Notes: a model not told the origin generated them from the sequence alone. A DNA stretch of 35,907 nt from an uncultured Lachnospiraceae bacterium (GCA_946629175.1 CAMOXN010000004.1:1-35907), one strand, 5' to 3'. Shown: positions 9,841 through 19,819, numbered from the stretch's first letter. Translations and numbers: made by a program.

Positions 9841-12423
9841 TTACTGTCCGTCCGCAGCATCTGCGCTTACGTTGTTGTCACTGCTTGCGCTGAAGTCACC
9901 GCTTCCGGAATCGTCTCCGCCGCCGGAGTTGTCTCCGCCGCCGGTGTTATCTCCGCCGCCGGTGTTATCTCCGCCGCCGGAGTTGTCTCCGCCGCCTGTG
10001 TTGTCTCCACCGCCGGTATTGTCTCCGCCGCCGGTATTGTCTCCGCCTCCGGTGTTGTCTCCGCCGCCGGTGTTGTCTCCGCCGCCGGTATTGTCTCCGC
10101 CGCCGGTGTTATCTCCGCCGCCGGGATTGTTCCCGCCGCCGCTGTTATCTCCGCCGCCGGGATTGTTCCCGCCTTCGGGGAATTCCTCGCCGCCGCTGTT
10201 ATCTCCGCCGCCGATGTTATCTCCCTGTCCGCCGTTATCATTGTCCGGTTCCACAAATACAGGCGGCTCTTCGATAAAGAACTGCTCTTCTTTGGTCGTT
10301 TCTTTCTTCTCGGTGGCCGCTTCCGTATTGGAATCATCATGATGGCCGTGGTAGTCGTCGTCATCATCTCTTTCCTGGTCCTTGAGAGCCCTCTTCTCTT
10401 TGGCGCGGTCGTAGTCCTTGAATTCGACCGCCTCGAGGTCTTCATGGATCAGGTTCATAAAGCTGTTCCAGATCCTTCCCGGCCAAGCCGCTCCCTGAAG
10501 TCCCCGGACGCTTTCCGGCGTATCACAGCCAACCCAGACTGCCGTCGTGTAATAGTGCGTGAAGCCGCAGAACCATCCGTCCTTGGCATCGTCCGTCGTT
10601 CCCGTCTTGCCTGCGCAGGGCATTCCGTTCCTGAGTCCCAGGCCGCGCCCGGTGCCCCAGTCTTCTTCCATAACGCCCTGCAGAACGCTCACCATCTCTC
10701 TGGCCGCGTTCTTATCATAGATCTTGGAGGACACTCCGTCATAGGAATAGATCGTTGAGCCCTTATAATCAAGGATCTTCGTGATGCAGGTGGGGATCCT
10801 GTATTTTCCGTCGTTCTGCAGTGTGCTGTAACCTGCGGCCATCTCGACCGGTTCGACGCCGTAGGTGAATCCGCCCAGGCTCGTCGCGAGCGTATAATCG
10901 GAATCCACGATCTGCGAAAAATGCATTCCCTTAAGTTTGGAAAGGCCGTATCTCGGCGTTACATCCTCATAGACCTGCCAGGCGACAGTATTGAGAGATC
11001 TCTGGACCGCCTCGCTCAGCTCCATTTCACCGTAATAGCCTCCGCCCGCGTTCTTCGGTCCGTCTTCGATCTCCTGGTCCTCGACCAGAGTCCCGGGATA
11101 GTATTCCCTCTCAAATGCCGGCGTATACACCACGAGCGGTTTAATGGAACTGCCGGGCTGCCTGTGGCTCTGGAACGCGCGGTTCAGCGTGAGCGCGGAG
11201 TCTATGTCCTGCGAGCGCCCGCCGACCATTGCCACGACCTGTCCGGTACTGTTGTCTATGCAGACAGCCGCGCCCTGCATTTTGTACTTGCCGTCATCCG
11301 CCGTGTCCGTGAAGGAAGACAGCTCTTCATCCACGCACTCCTGCAGTTCATCCTGCTTCTCCATATCGAACGAAGTGTAGATCTTATAACCGCCCTTGAA
11401 GAGTTTGGCAAGGCAGGCGTCGTAAAGATCGTTGTAGATATTATCATAGGAAGCCCGCTCCTGGTCTGACGCGAAGTCATACCGGAGTGAGAAATCAGGG
11501 TCCTCGATCTGCATCAGGACCTCGGTAGCGCACTTATAGGTATAAGTGAGCACATATGTGTTCTCATTCAGGTCTGATTTCCTGTTCCCGCTCAGATCCA
11601 GGACAATGCTCTCCTTGACAGCCTGGTCATACTCAGCCTGGGAGATCACACCGTCGCTGAGCATATTGGACAGGATCAGGTTCCTTCTCTGCACGGTATG
11701 CTCCGGATAGACAAGCGGATCGTAATAGGTCGGGCTGTTCGGTATCGCGCACAGGTATGCCACCTGTGACAGATCCAGTTTATCAGGCGTTTTGTTGAAA
11801 TATCCTTCCGAAGCGGACGCGATCCCGTAATAGCCGTTCATGAAGTAGATATTGTTGAGATAAAACTCAAGGATCTGGTCCTTGTTGTATTTCTTCTCCA
11901 TGTCCCAGGCGATGAAGATCTCCTCGATCTTCCTCTCCCAGGTACGCCCGTTATTCAGGAAGATCCCTCTTGCGAGCTGCATCGTGATCGTGCTTCCGCC
12001 CTGCGTGATCTGTCTTCGCAGGACAAGCTCTTTTGCCGCGCGCACGATCGCCTTGTAATCGACGCCGTTATGCTTGTAATAGCTCTTGTCCTCAATGCTG
12101 ACGATCGCCTGCTTGAACAGTTCGGGGATCTGGGAATAAGTCAGGTAATTCGAATCCTTATCAGGCAGAGTCTCCGAAATAAGTGTGCCTTCGGAGTCAT
12201 AGATCTCTCCTGTCTGGGAAGGGACGAAAGTCTCCTTCGTAGACTCAGAGACGAAGCTGTCCGCTTCATCCTTCATCGCTTTGACCCTGTCATAGTAACC
12301 GCCAAAATAGAAAATGCAAAGTGCGGCCAGCATCCCTGTAAGGAACAGCAGTATAAGCACTTTTAATATTAACAGGATGGGATTCGTTCTCCTCTTTTTC
12401 CTTCGTCCATTCTTAGCCATCAC
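9841..12423 (-). CDS. Class A penicillin-binding protein (PBP1A-type transglycosylase/transpeptidase) with a Gly/Asp/Asn repeat tail
   Basis: GT51 region (VSIEDKSYYKHNGVDYKAIVRA, QGGSTITMQLARG), transpeptidase SxxK (RQPGSSIKPLVVY), SLN, KTGTT; C-terminal (GGGDNT/S)n. Confidence 0.95.
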   Translation of the reverse strand: MMAKNGRRKKRRTNPILLILKVLILLFLTGMLAALCIFYFGGYYDRVKAMKDEADSFVSESTKETFVPSQTGEIYDSEGTLISETLPDKDSNYLTYSQIPELFKQAIVSIEDKSYYKHNGVDYKAIVRAAKELVLRRQITQGGSTITMQLARGIFLNNGRTWERKIEEIFIAWDMEKKYNKDQILEFYLNNIYFMNGYYGIASASEGYFNKTPDKLDLSQVAYLCAIPNSPTYYDPLVYPEHTVQRRNLILSNMLSDGVISQAEYDQAVKESIVLDLSGNRKSDLNENTYVLTYTYKCATEVLMQIEDPDFSLRYDFASDQERASYDNIYNDLYDACLAKLFKGGYKIYTSFDMEKQDELQECVDEELSSFTDTADDGKYKMQGAAVCIDNSTGQVVAMVGGRSQDIDSALTLNRAFQSHRQPGSSIKPLVVYTPAFEREYYPGTLVEDQEIEDGPKNAGGGYYGEMELSEAVQRSLNTVAWQVYEDVTPRYGLSKLKGMHFSQIVDSDYTLATSLGGFTYGVEPVEMAAGYSTLQNDGKYRIPTCITKILDYKGSTIYSYDGVSSKIYDKNAAREMVSVLQGVMEEDWGTGRGLGLRNGMPCAGKTGTTDDAKDGWFCGFTHYYTTAVWVGCDTPESVRGLQGAAWPGRIWNSFMNLIHEDLEAVEFKDYDRAKEKRALKDQERDDDDDYHGHHDDSNTEAATEKKETTKEEQFFIEEPPVFVEPDNDNGGQGDNIGGGDNSGGEEFPEGGNNPGGGDNSGGGNNPGGGDNTGGGDNTGGGDNTGGGDNTGGGDNTGGGDNTGGGDNTGGGDNSGGGDNTGGGDNTGGGDNSGGGDDSGSGDFSASSDNNVSADAADGQ
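9915..10240 (-). repeat. 18-bp coding tandem repeat in the PBP C-terminus (GGGDNT/GGGDNS/GGGNNP)
   Basis: Repeated (ccgccggtgttgtctccg)-type units read directly; more than a dozen hexapeptide units in the translation. Confidence 0.9.
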
Positions 12424-13970
12424 TTCCTCCGGGAACTATCGTCCTCTTTTTTGGGTATCCTGCCGTAGAGTTTTGCAAGCTGATAAATACTTCTGCTGAG
12501 ATCCGCTGATAAGAACCTTGGCTCCAGCCTCCACTGCCAGTTCTCCCCGAGTGTGCCGGGGTGGTTGATCCTCGCTTCTTTTCCTTTTACCAGATAGTCC
12601 TGCAGCGGAATGATGCACAGATCCGCCACGGAGCGGTAAGCTTCCCGGATCATATCCCACACGAATGTACCGTAATCCGTATTCTCCGAGTGGATGTATC
12701 TCCTCGCGAGATCCCTGTCATGGTCGCTGATCTCCTCGATCCACGCCCTCGTCGTCGTATTGTCGTGTGTTCCGGTATAAACGACGCAGTTCCTGATATG
12801 GTTGTAGGGCAGATAATAGCTGTATTCCGTCCAGTCAAAAGCGTACTGAAGGACTTTCATTCCGGGATACCCGGTGTCCTCAAGGAGCTTCTCCGTGACA
12901 GGTGTGAGCGTCCCGAGGTCCTCCGCGATGATCGGCACATCTCCGAGCTGCTCCTTAAGGGCCTTGAAAAAGTCCATGCCCGGTCCCTTCATGATCTTCC
13001 CGTTCTCGGCCGTCTCTTCACCGGCGGGCACCGCGTAATACTCCGCGAAGCCGTTGAAATGGTCGATGCGCAGCACGTCATAGAACTCCATATTGCGCTT
13101 GATCCGGTTGATCCACCATTTATAACCGCTCTTTTTGAGTGCCTTCCAGTCATAGAGAGGATTGCCCCAGAGCTGCCCGGTCTTTGAGAAAGCATCAGGC
13201 GCGCAGCCCGCGACATGAGTGGGATCTCCGTGCTTGTCAAAACAGAAGATCTCTTTGTGCGCCCACGAAGCGGCGCTGTCCATCGCGACATAGAAAGGGA
13301 TATCCCCGATGATGCTGATGCCCTTCTCTGTGGCATAGGTATGGAGCTTCTCCCAGTGTCTCTCGAACTCGTACTGCTGGAAGAAATAGAATCCCATTTC
13401 GTCCGCCAGTTCCGCCTCCGCCTTTTTCAGGGCGGCGGGCACGCGGAGCCTGAGGTCTTCCTCCCAGTTCTGCCAGCTCTTTCCCCCTTCTCTCTGTTTG
13501 ATCGACATGAAAAGCGCGTAGTCCCTGAGCCAGTACGCCTCTTTTTCAAGAAATGCCTTATATTCTCCTGCCTGCTTCGCCGCGCCGTTCTGCAGCCTGC
13601 CGTCCATGCTCTCCTTAAATCGCCCGTAAGCTTTTCTCAGAAGAGGATAGCGGTTCTCATACATCGCGCCGTAATCTACCTTTTCCCGATCCGAACCGAA
13701 CCATACCGATTCGCATTCCTCCCATGTGAGCAGCCCGTCGCCGATCAGCTGTTCGAGATCGATAAAATAGGGATTGCCCGCAAAAGAAGAGACGGACTGA
13801 TAGGGGCTGTCTCCGAAGCCTGTCTGGCAGAAGGGAAGGACCTGCCACATGCTCTGTCCGGATTCCTTCAAAAAGTCGATGAAAGCATACGCTTCCCTGT
13901 CAAAGCACCCGATCCCGAAGCGGGAGGGCAGTGAAAATACCGGCATCAGAATACCGCACTGTCTTTTCAT
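12420..13970 (-). CDS. malQ: 4-alpha-glucanotransferase (amylomaltase); start refined to MKRQCGILMPVFSLPSRFGIG
   Basis: GH77 signatures: SLPSRFGIGCFD, WQVLPF, LRIDHFNGFAEYYAVPAGEETAENG, IIAEDLGTLTP, YTGTHDNTT. Confidence 0.95.
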   Translation of the reverse strand: MKRQCGILMPVFSLPSRFGIGCFDREAYAFIDFLKESGQSMWQVLPFCQTGFGDSPYQSVSSFAGNPYFIDLEQLIGDGLLTWEECESVWFGSDREKVDYGAMYENRYPLLRKAYGRFKESMDGRLQNGAAKQAGEYKAFLEKEAYWLRDYALFMSIKQREGGKSWQNWEEDLRLRVPAALKKAEAELADEMGFYFFQQYEFERHWEKLHTYATEKGISIIGDIPFYVAMDSAASWAHKEIFCFDKHGDPTHVAGCAPDAFSKTGQLWGNPLYDWKALKKSGYKWWINRIKRNMEFYDVLRIDHFNGFAEYYAVPAGEETAENGKIMKGPGMDFFKALKEQLGDVPIIAEDLGTLTPVTEKLLEDTGYPGMKVLQYAFDWTEYSYYLPYNHIRNCVVYTGTHDNTTTRAWIEEISDHDRDLARRYIHSENTDYGTFVWDMIREAYRSVADLCIIPLQDYLVKGKEARINHPGTLGENWQWRLEPRFLSADLSRSIYQLAKLYGRIPKKEDDSSRRK

Positions 13971-14045
13971 ATGATCAAATATCCTTTCTAACGCGTCATG
14001 CCCGCCGCAGGAACGCGGCGGGATCATCTTTGCTGTAAAGCGGAA

Positions 14046-14074
14046 GGAGGATTACCCTTGACGAATAATCCTCC
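14046..14074 (-). terminator. Possible terminator/hairpin downstream of the rubrerythrin gene
   Basis: GGAGGATTA...TAATCCTCC, 9-bp stem; following T tract is weak on the minus strand. Confidence 0.4.
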
Positions 14075-14119
14075 ACCGTATTAAGCATCCTATTCGAATC
14101 TTATTCCGGAATAAACAGA

Positions 14120-14680
14120 TTAATAGTTGTCAGCGTGAATTTCAAAATAAGCCTGCGGGTGATCGCATACAGGACATACATCGGGAGCGCTCGGGCCGAC
14201 TACGATATGGCCGCAGTTGCCGCATTCCCAGACGCGGTCGCCGTCCTTGGAGAATACCAGGCCGCCCTCAATATTCTCGATCAGCTTGCGATATCTTGCT
14301 TCATGCTCTTTCTCGATCGCGGCTACCATCTCAAAGAGGTTCGCGATCTCCGTAAATCCTTCCTCCCTTGCCGTCTTGGCAAATCCGGGATACATTTCCT
14401 GCCATTCGTGCTGCTCGCCGTCCGCGGCGATCTCAAGATTATCTCTTGTGTCATGTACGCCCTCAAGGATCTTGTACCAGATCTTGGCATGCTCTCTCTC
14501 GTTCGCCGCAGTCTGCTCGAAGATCTTGGCGATCTGGACATATCCGTCCTTTTTCGCCTTGGACGCGAAATAAGTATATTTGTTGCGCGCCTGGGACTCG
14601 CCTGCGAACGCTTCCATCAGGTTGTCAAAAGTCTTCGTACCGATAAGATTCTTGCCGAGTTTTGCATAAATATCCGACAT
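14120..14680 (-). CDS. Rubrerythrin; start refined to [14 protein letters not shown]
   Basis: Ferritin-like diiron domain with [13 protein letters not shown] and [13 protein letters not shown]-terminal rubredoxin-like CGNCGH...[21 protein letters not shown] upstream of the ATG. Confidence 0.95.
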   Translation of the reverse strand: MSDIYAKLGKNLIGTKTFDNLMEAFAGESQARNKYTYFASKAKKDGYVQIAKIFEQTAANEREHAKIWYKILEGVHDTRDNLEIAADGEQHEWQEMYPGFAKTAREEGFTEIANLFEMVAAIEKEHEARYRKLIENIEGGLVFSKDGDRVWECGNCGHIVVGPSAPDVCPVCDHPQAYFEIHADNY

Positions 14681-14807
14681 ATTCGTACCTCCATAAACCA
14701 AAACAAACACAACTCGTCCGATACCGGACTTGCTAATAGTTTAGCACAATTTATGCTGTGTAAACAGCGGTTTTGTCAAATACGATATCAAAATCCGGCG
14801 CGGATCA

Positions 14808-15467
14808 TTACTTCGTCCTCCAGAGCCTTGCCAGCATGCAGCCCGCGACCGCTCCGATCAGGCATCCGATCGTGTTGTTCACGATGTCATCCACCTGAAA
14901 ACATCCGAGTCCCCACCGGAGCTGCGCGTATTCCGTGGCGCAGCTGCACAGAAATCCGGCCAGAGTACAGGCGGTCACGCTGTACCGCATAGGTTTAAAA
15001 ATGAAGGGCAGCAGGTACCCCATCGGGATATAGAGAAGGATATTGAGGAACACCTCCCTTGCATAGGTATAGCTGCTGATATGTATGTGCGACAGCGTCT
15101 CCTCAAGTCCTTCGGGCAGGAGTCTGAGGGTATCCCACAGGCTGAGATCCAGATCGAACGCCTGCCGGTAGTTGAAAAACGCCGGCGCCTCGCCAAAATA
15201 CCCCGGGCTCCTGTTCAGGATCGTAAAACTCAGATTCCCGAGAATATAGACCGCGAATACGATCAGGGCCGTCCCCCTCACGAGCGGCTTCCACCTCAGA
15301 ATGCACAGAAGGACCGGAAGCATCACGACCGTTGAAAGAACGATCATGAATATGGCCCTGTCCTCCTCATTGAACAGGACGTCGGCAAAATAGCCCAATT
15401 TTAAGATCAGTTCAGAAAACATAGATATCATCCTTATGCTGTTTTTTAATGCTGTATTTTTGATCAC
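14808..15467 (-). CDS. VanZ-like family membrane protein
   Basis: NILLYIPMGYLLPFI and TEYAQLRWGLGCFQVDDIVNNTIGCLIGA with multiple TM helices. Confidence 0.85.
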   Translation of the reverse strand: MIKNTALKNSIRMISMFSELILKLGYFADVLFNEEDRAIFMIVLSTVVMLPVLLCILRWKPLVRGTALIVFAVYILGNLSFTILNRSPGYFGEAPAFFNYRQAFDLDLSLWDTLRLLPEGLEETLSHIHISSYTYAREVFLNILLYIPMGYLLPFIFKPMRYSVTACTLAGFLCSCATEYAQLRWGLGCFQVDDIVNNTIGCLIGAVAGCMLARLWRTK

Positions 15468-15518
15468 GTTTTGCTTGCCAGGACATGTCCTCTTTCCTGA
15501 CAGACAATGTTTTACATG

Positions 15519-15552
15519 AAAAATGCCTGTAAGTCAAACCGGCTTACAGGCA
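15519..15552 (-). terminator. Intrinsic terminator downstream of carB
   Basis: Minus strand TGCCTGTAAG-CCGGTTTGA-CTTACAGGCA-TTTTT. Confidence 0.8.
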
Positions 15553-15587
15553 AAATCATAACGATTATCTTACATTTTTCTGAATTT

Positions 15588-18500
15588 TTATTTGATCATC
15601 GAGTGCCATTCCTGAAGCGACCTGATCTCGCTGTCGCCGTGCTTTATGACATAGCGGATCCCCTCTGCCGCCGCGCGCGCGGCGTCGATCGTCGTGATGT
15701 AAGGGACGCGCGCCTTGATGGCGTTCTTTCTCAGATAGCTGTCGTCGTGGATGCTGTCCTTGCCGACAGGGGAATTGATGATCAGGTTGACCTTTCCGTT
15801 CGTGATGAGGTCGATGATATTGGGTCTTCCCTCGTAGAGCTTCTTTACGCGCTCCGCGGGGATCCCTGCCGCCTGGATCAGGTCGCAGGTGCCGCCCGTC
15901 GCGAGGATCTTGAAACCGCACTCATGGAAGATCTCAGCAACTTCGGCGACTTCGGGCTTGTCTTTCTTGTTCACGGAGATCAGGACAGTGCCGCTCGTAG
16001 GAAGAGTCGCGTTCGCACCTTCCTGCGCTTTGAAATAAGCTTCACCTGTCTTGTCGGCGATTCCGAGCACTTCTCCCGTGGAGCGCATCTCGGGTCCGAG
16101 GACGGGGTCGACTTCCTGGAACATATTGAACGGGAAGACGGCCTCTTTGACGCCATAGTAAGGGATCGTTCTCTCGCCGAGCGAAGCGACGGGAGAAGGC
16201 CTTCCCGTGAGCTCGGAAGTAATGATATCGGTCGCGATGGGAACCATGCGGATCCCGCATACCTTGGACACGAGCGGAACTGTGCGGGAAGCTCTGGGAT
16301 TGGCCTCCAGCACGTACACCTTTCCGTTCTCGATCGCATACTGCATGTTCATCAGACCGACGACATTCATCTCTTCAGCGATCCTGCGCGTGTATTCCTT
16401 GATCGTCTCCAGATTGTCCTTCTGGATATGTTTGGAAGGAATGATGCAGGCGGAATCTCCGGAGTGGATGCCCGCGAGCTCAATGTGTTCCATAACTGCG
16501 GGCACATAGGCATGCTTGCCGTCGCTGATCGCGTCCGCTTCACACTCCATCGCGTGGTTGAGGAAACGGTCGATGAGGATCGGCCTGTCAGGTGTGACAC
16601 CGACTGCCGCGAGCATATAGTCCTTCATGGAATCGTCGTCATAGACTACTTCCATACCACGTCCGCCCAGGACATAGGAGGGACGGACCATGACGGGATA
16701 GCCGATCCCGTTCGCGATCCTGATCGCTTCCTCGACTGTGGTCGCCATACCTGATTCAGGCATGGGAATGCCGAGCTTGTCCATAGTGGCGCGGAAGTGG
16801 TCGCGGTCCTCCGCGAGATCGATGACTTCCGGCTGCGTTCCGAGGATCCTGACGCCGTTGGCCTTGAGGTCCGCCGCGAGATTCAGGGGCGTCTGGCCGC
16901 CGAACTGCGCGATGACGCCGAAAGGTTTCTCCTTGTAGTAAATAGCGAGCACGTCTTCCAGCGTGAGCGGTTCAAAATACAGTTTGTCGGATGTATCGTA
17001 GTCCGTGGAGACGGTCTCCGGATTGCAGTTGACGATGATCGTCTCAAATCCGAGTTCTCTGAGCGACTTCGCCGCATGTACGCAGCAGTAGTCGAACTCT
17101 ATGCCCTGTCCGATCCTGTTGGGGCCGCCGCCGAGGATCATGATCTTCGGGCGCTCAGTCTCGACGGGATCGTTGTCAGGCGCATTATAGGTGGAATAGT
17201 AATATGAACTGTCCTCAGTGCCGCTGACGTGGACAGCGTCCCAGTTCTCGACGACGCCGAGCTCTTCGCGCATATGACGGATCTCGCTCTCCGGGATCCC
17301 GAGGATCTCACTCAGGTACTTGTCGGAGAAGCCGTCCTTCTTGGCCTGTGTCAGAGCCTCTGCAGTGAGCGGGCCGCGCATCAGCGCCTCCTCCTCTTCC
17401 ACGAGTTCCTTCATCTGATTGACGAAATAGTGCTTGACGCCGGTCAGCTCAAAGATCTCGTCCGCGGTCGCGCCTTTGCGGAGCGCCTCATACATGATGA
17501 AATAGCGCTCGCTGTTGGGAATGACAAGGAGTTTTAAGAGTTTCTCTTTGCTGAGTTCGTTATAGTTCTTTACAAAGCCGAGGCCGTAGCGGTCTTTTTC
17601 CAGGGAGCGGATCGCTTTCTGGAAAGCTTCTTTGTAGTTCTTGCCGATGCTCATGACTTCGCCCACCGCCCGCATCTGCGTGCCGAGGTGGTCATTGACG
17701 CCCTTGAACTTTTCAAACGCCCAGCGGGCAAATTTGACGACGACGTAATCGCCGTCGGGCACATATTTGTCGAGCGTTCCGTACTTTCCGCAGGGCAGTT
17801 CCTTAAGAGTGAGCCCGGTGGCGAGCTTGGCTGATACCAGCGCGATCGGGAAACCGGTCGCTTTGGAGGCAAGTGCGGAGGAGCGGGACGTGCGCGGGTT
17901 GATCTCAATGACCACGACGCGGTCCGTCTTGGGATCGTGCGCGAACTGCACGTTCGTTCCACCGATGACGCCGATGTGCTCCACGATCTTATAAGACTGC
18001 TCCTGGAGTTTCTTCTGCAGATCCTCGCTGATCGTGAGCATGGGGGCCGTGCAGAAAGAGTCACCGGTGTGGACGCCTACGGGATCCACGTTCTCGATGA
18101 AGCAGACGGTGATCATGTTGTTGTCCTTGTCGCGGACCACTTCGAGCTCAAGCTCTTCCCAGCCCAGGATCGACTCTTCTACGAGGACCTGGTGGATGAG
18201 ACTCGCCTGCAGGCCGCGAGAGCATACGGTCCTGAGTTCTTCTTTATTATATACAAGACCGCCGCCGGTACCGCCCATCGTGTAAGCGGGACGAAGGACG
18301 ACAGGATAACCGAGCCGGTCCGCGATCGCCAGTGCCTCGTCAACGGAGTACGCGACTTCGCTGCGCGCCATCTCGATGCCGAGTTTGTTCATGGTCTCCT
18401 TGAATTCCACCCGGTCTTCGCCGCGGTCGATGGCATCGACCTGCACGCCGATGACTTTCACGCCGTATTTGTCGAGTATTCCATTTTTATAGAGCTCGGA

Positions 18501-18797
18501 GCAGAGGTTGAGGCCGGACTGGCCGCCGAGATTGGGCAGAAGAGCATCAGGACGCTCTTTTGCAATGATCTGCTCCATGCGTCTGACGTTAAGGGGTTCG
18601 ATATAAGTGATGTCGGCCATCTCGGGGTCTGTCATGATCGTCGCGGGGTTGGAATTGACAAGGACGATCTCATAGCCGAGACTGCGCAGAGCCTTGCATG
18701 CCTGTGTTCCCGAGTAGTCGAACTCACATGCCTGGCCTATAACGATGGGACCGGAACCGATGATCAGAATCTTATGAATATCTGTACGCTTTGCCAT
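15588..18797 (-). CDS. carB: Carbamoyl-phosphate synthase large subunit
   Basis: MAKRTDIHKILIIGSGPIVIGQACEFDYSGTQACKAL, duplicated ATP-grasp domains, C-terminal MGS-like domain; 1069 aa. Confidence 0.98.
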   Translation of the reverse strand: MAKRTDIHKILIIGSGPIVIGQACEFDYSGTQACKALRSLGYEIVLVNSNPATIMTDPEMADITYIEPLNVRRMEQIIAKERPDALLPNLGGQSGLNLCSELYKNGILDKYGVKVIGVQVDAIDRGEDRVEFKETMNKLGIEMARSEVAYSVDEALAIADRLGYPVVLRPAYTMGGTGGGLVYNKEELRTVCSRGLQASLIHQVLVEESILGWEELELEVVRDKDNNMITVCFIENVDPVGVHTGDSFCTAPMLTISEDLQKKLQEQSYKIVEHIGVIGGTNVQFAHDPKTDRVVVIEINPRTSRSSALASKATGFPIALVSAKLATGLTLKELPCGKYGTLDKYVPDGDYVVVKFARWAFEKFKGVNDHLGTQMRAVGEVMSIGKNYKEAFQKAIRSLEKDRYGLGFVKNYNELSKEKLLKLLVIPNSERYFIMYEALRKGATADEIFELTGVKHYFVNQMKELVEEEEALMRGPLTAEALTQAKKDGFSDKYLSEILGIPESEIRHMREELGVVENWDAVHVSGTEDSSYYYSTYNAPDNDPVETERPKIMILGGGPNRIGQGIEFDYCCVHAAKSLRELGFETIIVNCNPETVSTDYDTSDKLYFEPLTLEDVLAIYYKEKPFGVIAQFGGQTPLNLAADLKANGVRILGTQPEVIDLAEDRDHFRATMDKLGIPMPESGMATTVEEAIRIANGIGYPVMVRPSYVLGGRGMEVVYDDDSMKDYMLAAVGVTPDRPILIDRFLNHAMECEADAISDGKHAYVPAVMEHIELAGIHSGDSACIIPSKHIQKDNLETIKEYTRRIAEEMNVVGLMNMQYAIENGKVYVLEANPRASRTVPLVSKVCGIRMVPIATDIITSELTGRPSPVASLGERTIPYYGVKEAVFPFNMFQEVDPVLGPEMRSTGEVLGIADKTGEAYFKAQEGANATLPTSGTVLISVNKKDKPEVAEVAEIFHECGFKILATGGTCDLIQAAGIPAERVKKLYEGRPNIIDLITNGKVNLIINSPVGKDSIHDDSYLRKNAIKARVPYITTIDAARAAAEGIRYVIKHGDSEIRSLQEWHSMIK

Positions 18798-18932
18798 AAG
18801 TCCTCTCTTTCTTTCGTTTTTGCTAACCTTAACCTTATAAATTGTAATGGAATGCTGTTTAAATTTCCATATTTTATTTTCTTAATATTTTTAAAAATAT
18901 TTTCCATTTATTATATTATTCTCACAATATTA

Positions 18933-18961
18933 TTTACAAAATTGTAACATTATAGTAAAAT
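18933..18961 (+). promoter_or_regulatory. Candidate sigma-A promoter for the plus-strand Cna_B protein gene
   Basis: TTTACA - 17 nt - TAAAAT, about 90 nt upstream of the CDS, within an AT-rich divergent intergenic region. Confidence 0.45.
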
Positions 18962-19052
18962 ATAAGAACAACCAGTATAAAAGACCGGAATGGTGTCATA
19001 ACGATCATTTGTCACAGTCATCTCACTGATCATGTATTCGGGAGTTGCGAAG

Positions 19053-19811
19053 ATGAATACGCAGTATAGAACAACGAGCCTTTTGCGGGCGATCCTGTTC
19101 TTTTTTATTTTATTTATGACAGCCGGACGCAGCGTGCAGGCCGCCTGCGAGGACCATGAAAGGCGGAATGCCGGGACCGATCTGAGCGACACCCGGCATG
19201 GACGTCACGGACAGGAGGATGAGCTCCTCCGGATAGATATTGCCGTAAGCTGCGAATGGGACGACGAAGAGGACAGGGACGGGATCAGGCCTGAAAAAGT
19301 AACGGTAACACTGTATGCGAACGGCCTGGAGACCGGAAAAAGCATCACGCTCGATGAAGAGAACGGATGGAGCGGCTGTTTTGAGGACATGGACGCCTCC
19401 CGGAACGGAGAGGCGCTCTCCTACTCTGTCATAGAGGAAAGAGTGGAGGGGTACACCGGAACGATCGCGGGATCCGGCATTGACGGATACAGGATCATCA
19501 ATATTCACGAGCCTCTTCCTGCCGGAAGGATCGGGCAGAATGTGATCACCCCTGACCTGAGAGTATCCGCTAAGAAAGGAGTCGTCGTTGAGACCGTCGT
19601 CACGAGCAAGGTCTCCAGATCCGCTCCCGCCAGAACGAGCACTACAACAAAGAGATCCGTATCAGCCAAGACAGCGGACACCTCGAAGCCTGCTATGTGG
19701 GAGATCCTGATCCTGATCTCCTGTGCGGGATTGTACGCGTGGATGCGGGCCGAACAGCGCAAAGAACAGACGGGCAGCCAAACTTTAGACAAAAGCCAAA
19801 GCATGACTTGA
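19053..19811 (+). CDS. Surface protein with signal peptide, one Cna_B-type domain and an LPXTG-like (KTADTS) C-terminal anchor
   Basis: Signal peptide MNTQYRTTSLLRAILFFFILFMTAGRSVQA; WDDEEDRDGIRPEKVTVTLYANG...WSGCFEDMDASRNGEALSYSVIEERVEGYTG...IINIHEP; KTADTSKPAMWEILILISCAGLYAWMRAEQRK; RBS GGAG 8 nt before the ATG. Confidence 0.75.
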   Translation: MNTQYRTTSLLRAILFFFILFMTAGRSVQAACEDHERRNAGTDLSDTRHGRHGQEDELLRIDIAVSCEWDDEEDRDGIRPEKVTVTLYANGLETGKSITLDEENGWSGCFEDMDASRNGEALSYSVIEERVEGYTGTIAGSGIDGYRIINIHEPLPAGRIGQNVITPDLRVSAKKGVVVETVVTSKVSRSAPARTSTTTKRSVSAKTADTSKPAMWEILILISCAGLYAWMRAEQRKEQTGSQTLDKSQSMT

Positions 19812-19819
19812 AACAAAAG

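Noticed and set aside
9867-10445. 192-aa minus-strand ORF and the 156-aa PPPVLSP plus-strand ORF (9872..10342)
   Set aside because: Alternative frames of the same low-complexity repeat, with no RBS or recognisable domain
9775-10758. 327-aa plus-strand ORF (GVVSAAGVVSAAGIV...)
   Set aside because: Antisense to the PBP repeat; open only because the 18-bp repeat lacks stops
14001-14022. CCCGCCGC...GCGGCGGG hairpin as a terminator
   Set aside because: No T tract on either strand; lies in the 5' region of malQ, function unclear
15507-16754. 415-aa plus-strand ORF and similar long antisense ORFs (e.g. 759..1364, 20732..21706, 17937..18947, 25584..26567)
   Set aside because: Fully antisense to conserved genes (carB, atp, M13); composition typical of shadow ORFs in moderately GC-rich DNA
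19032-19052. ATG 19032 as start of the Cna_B protein
   Set aside because: The GGAG at 19041-19044 and the signal peptide fit the ATG at 19053 better
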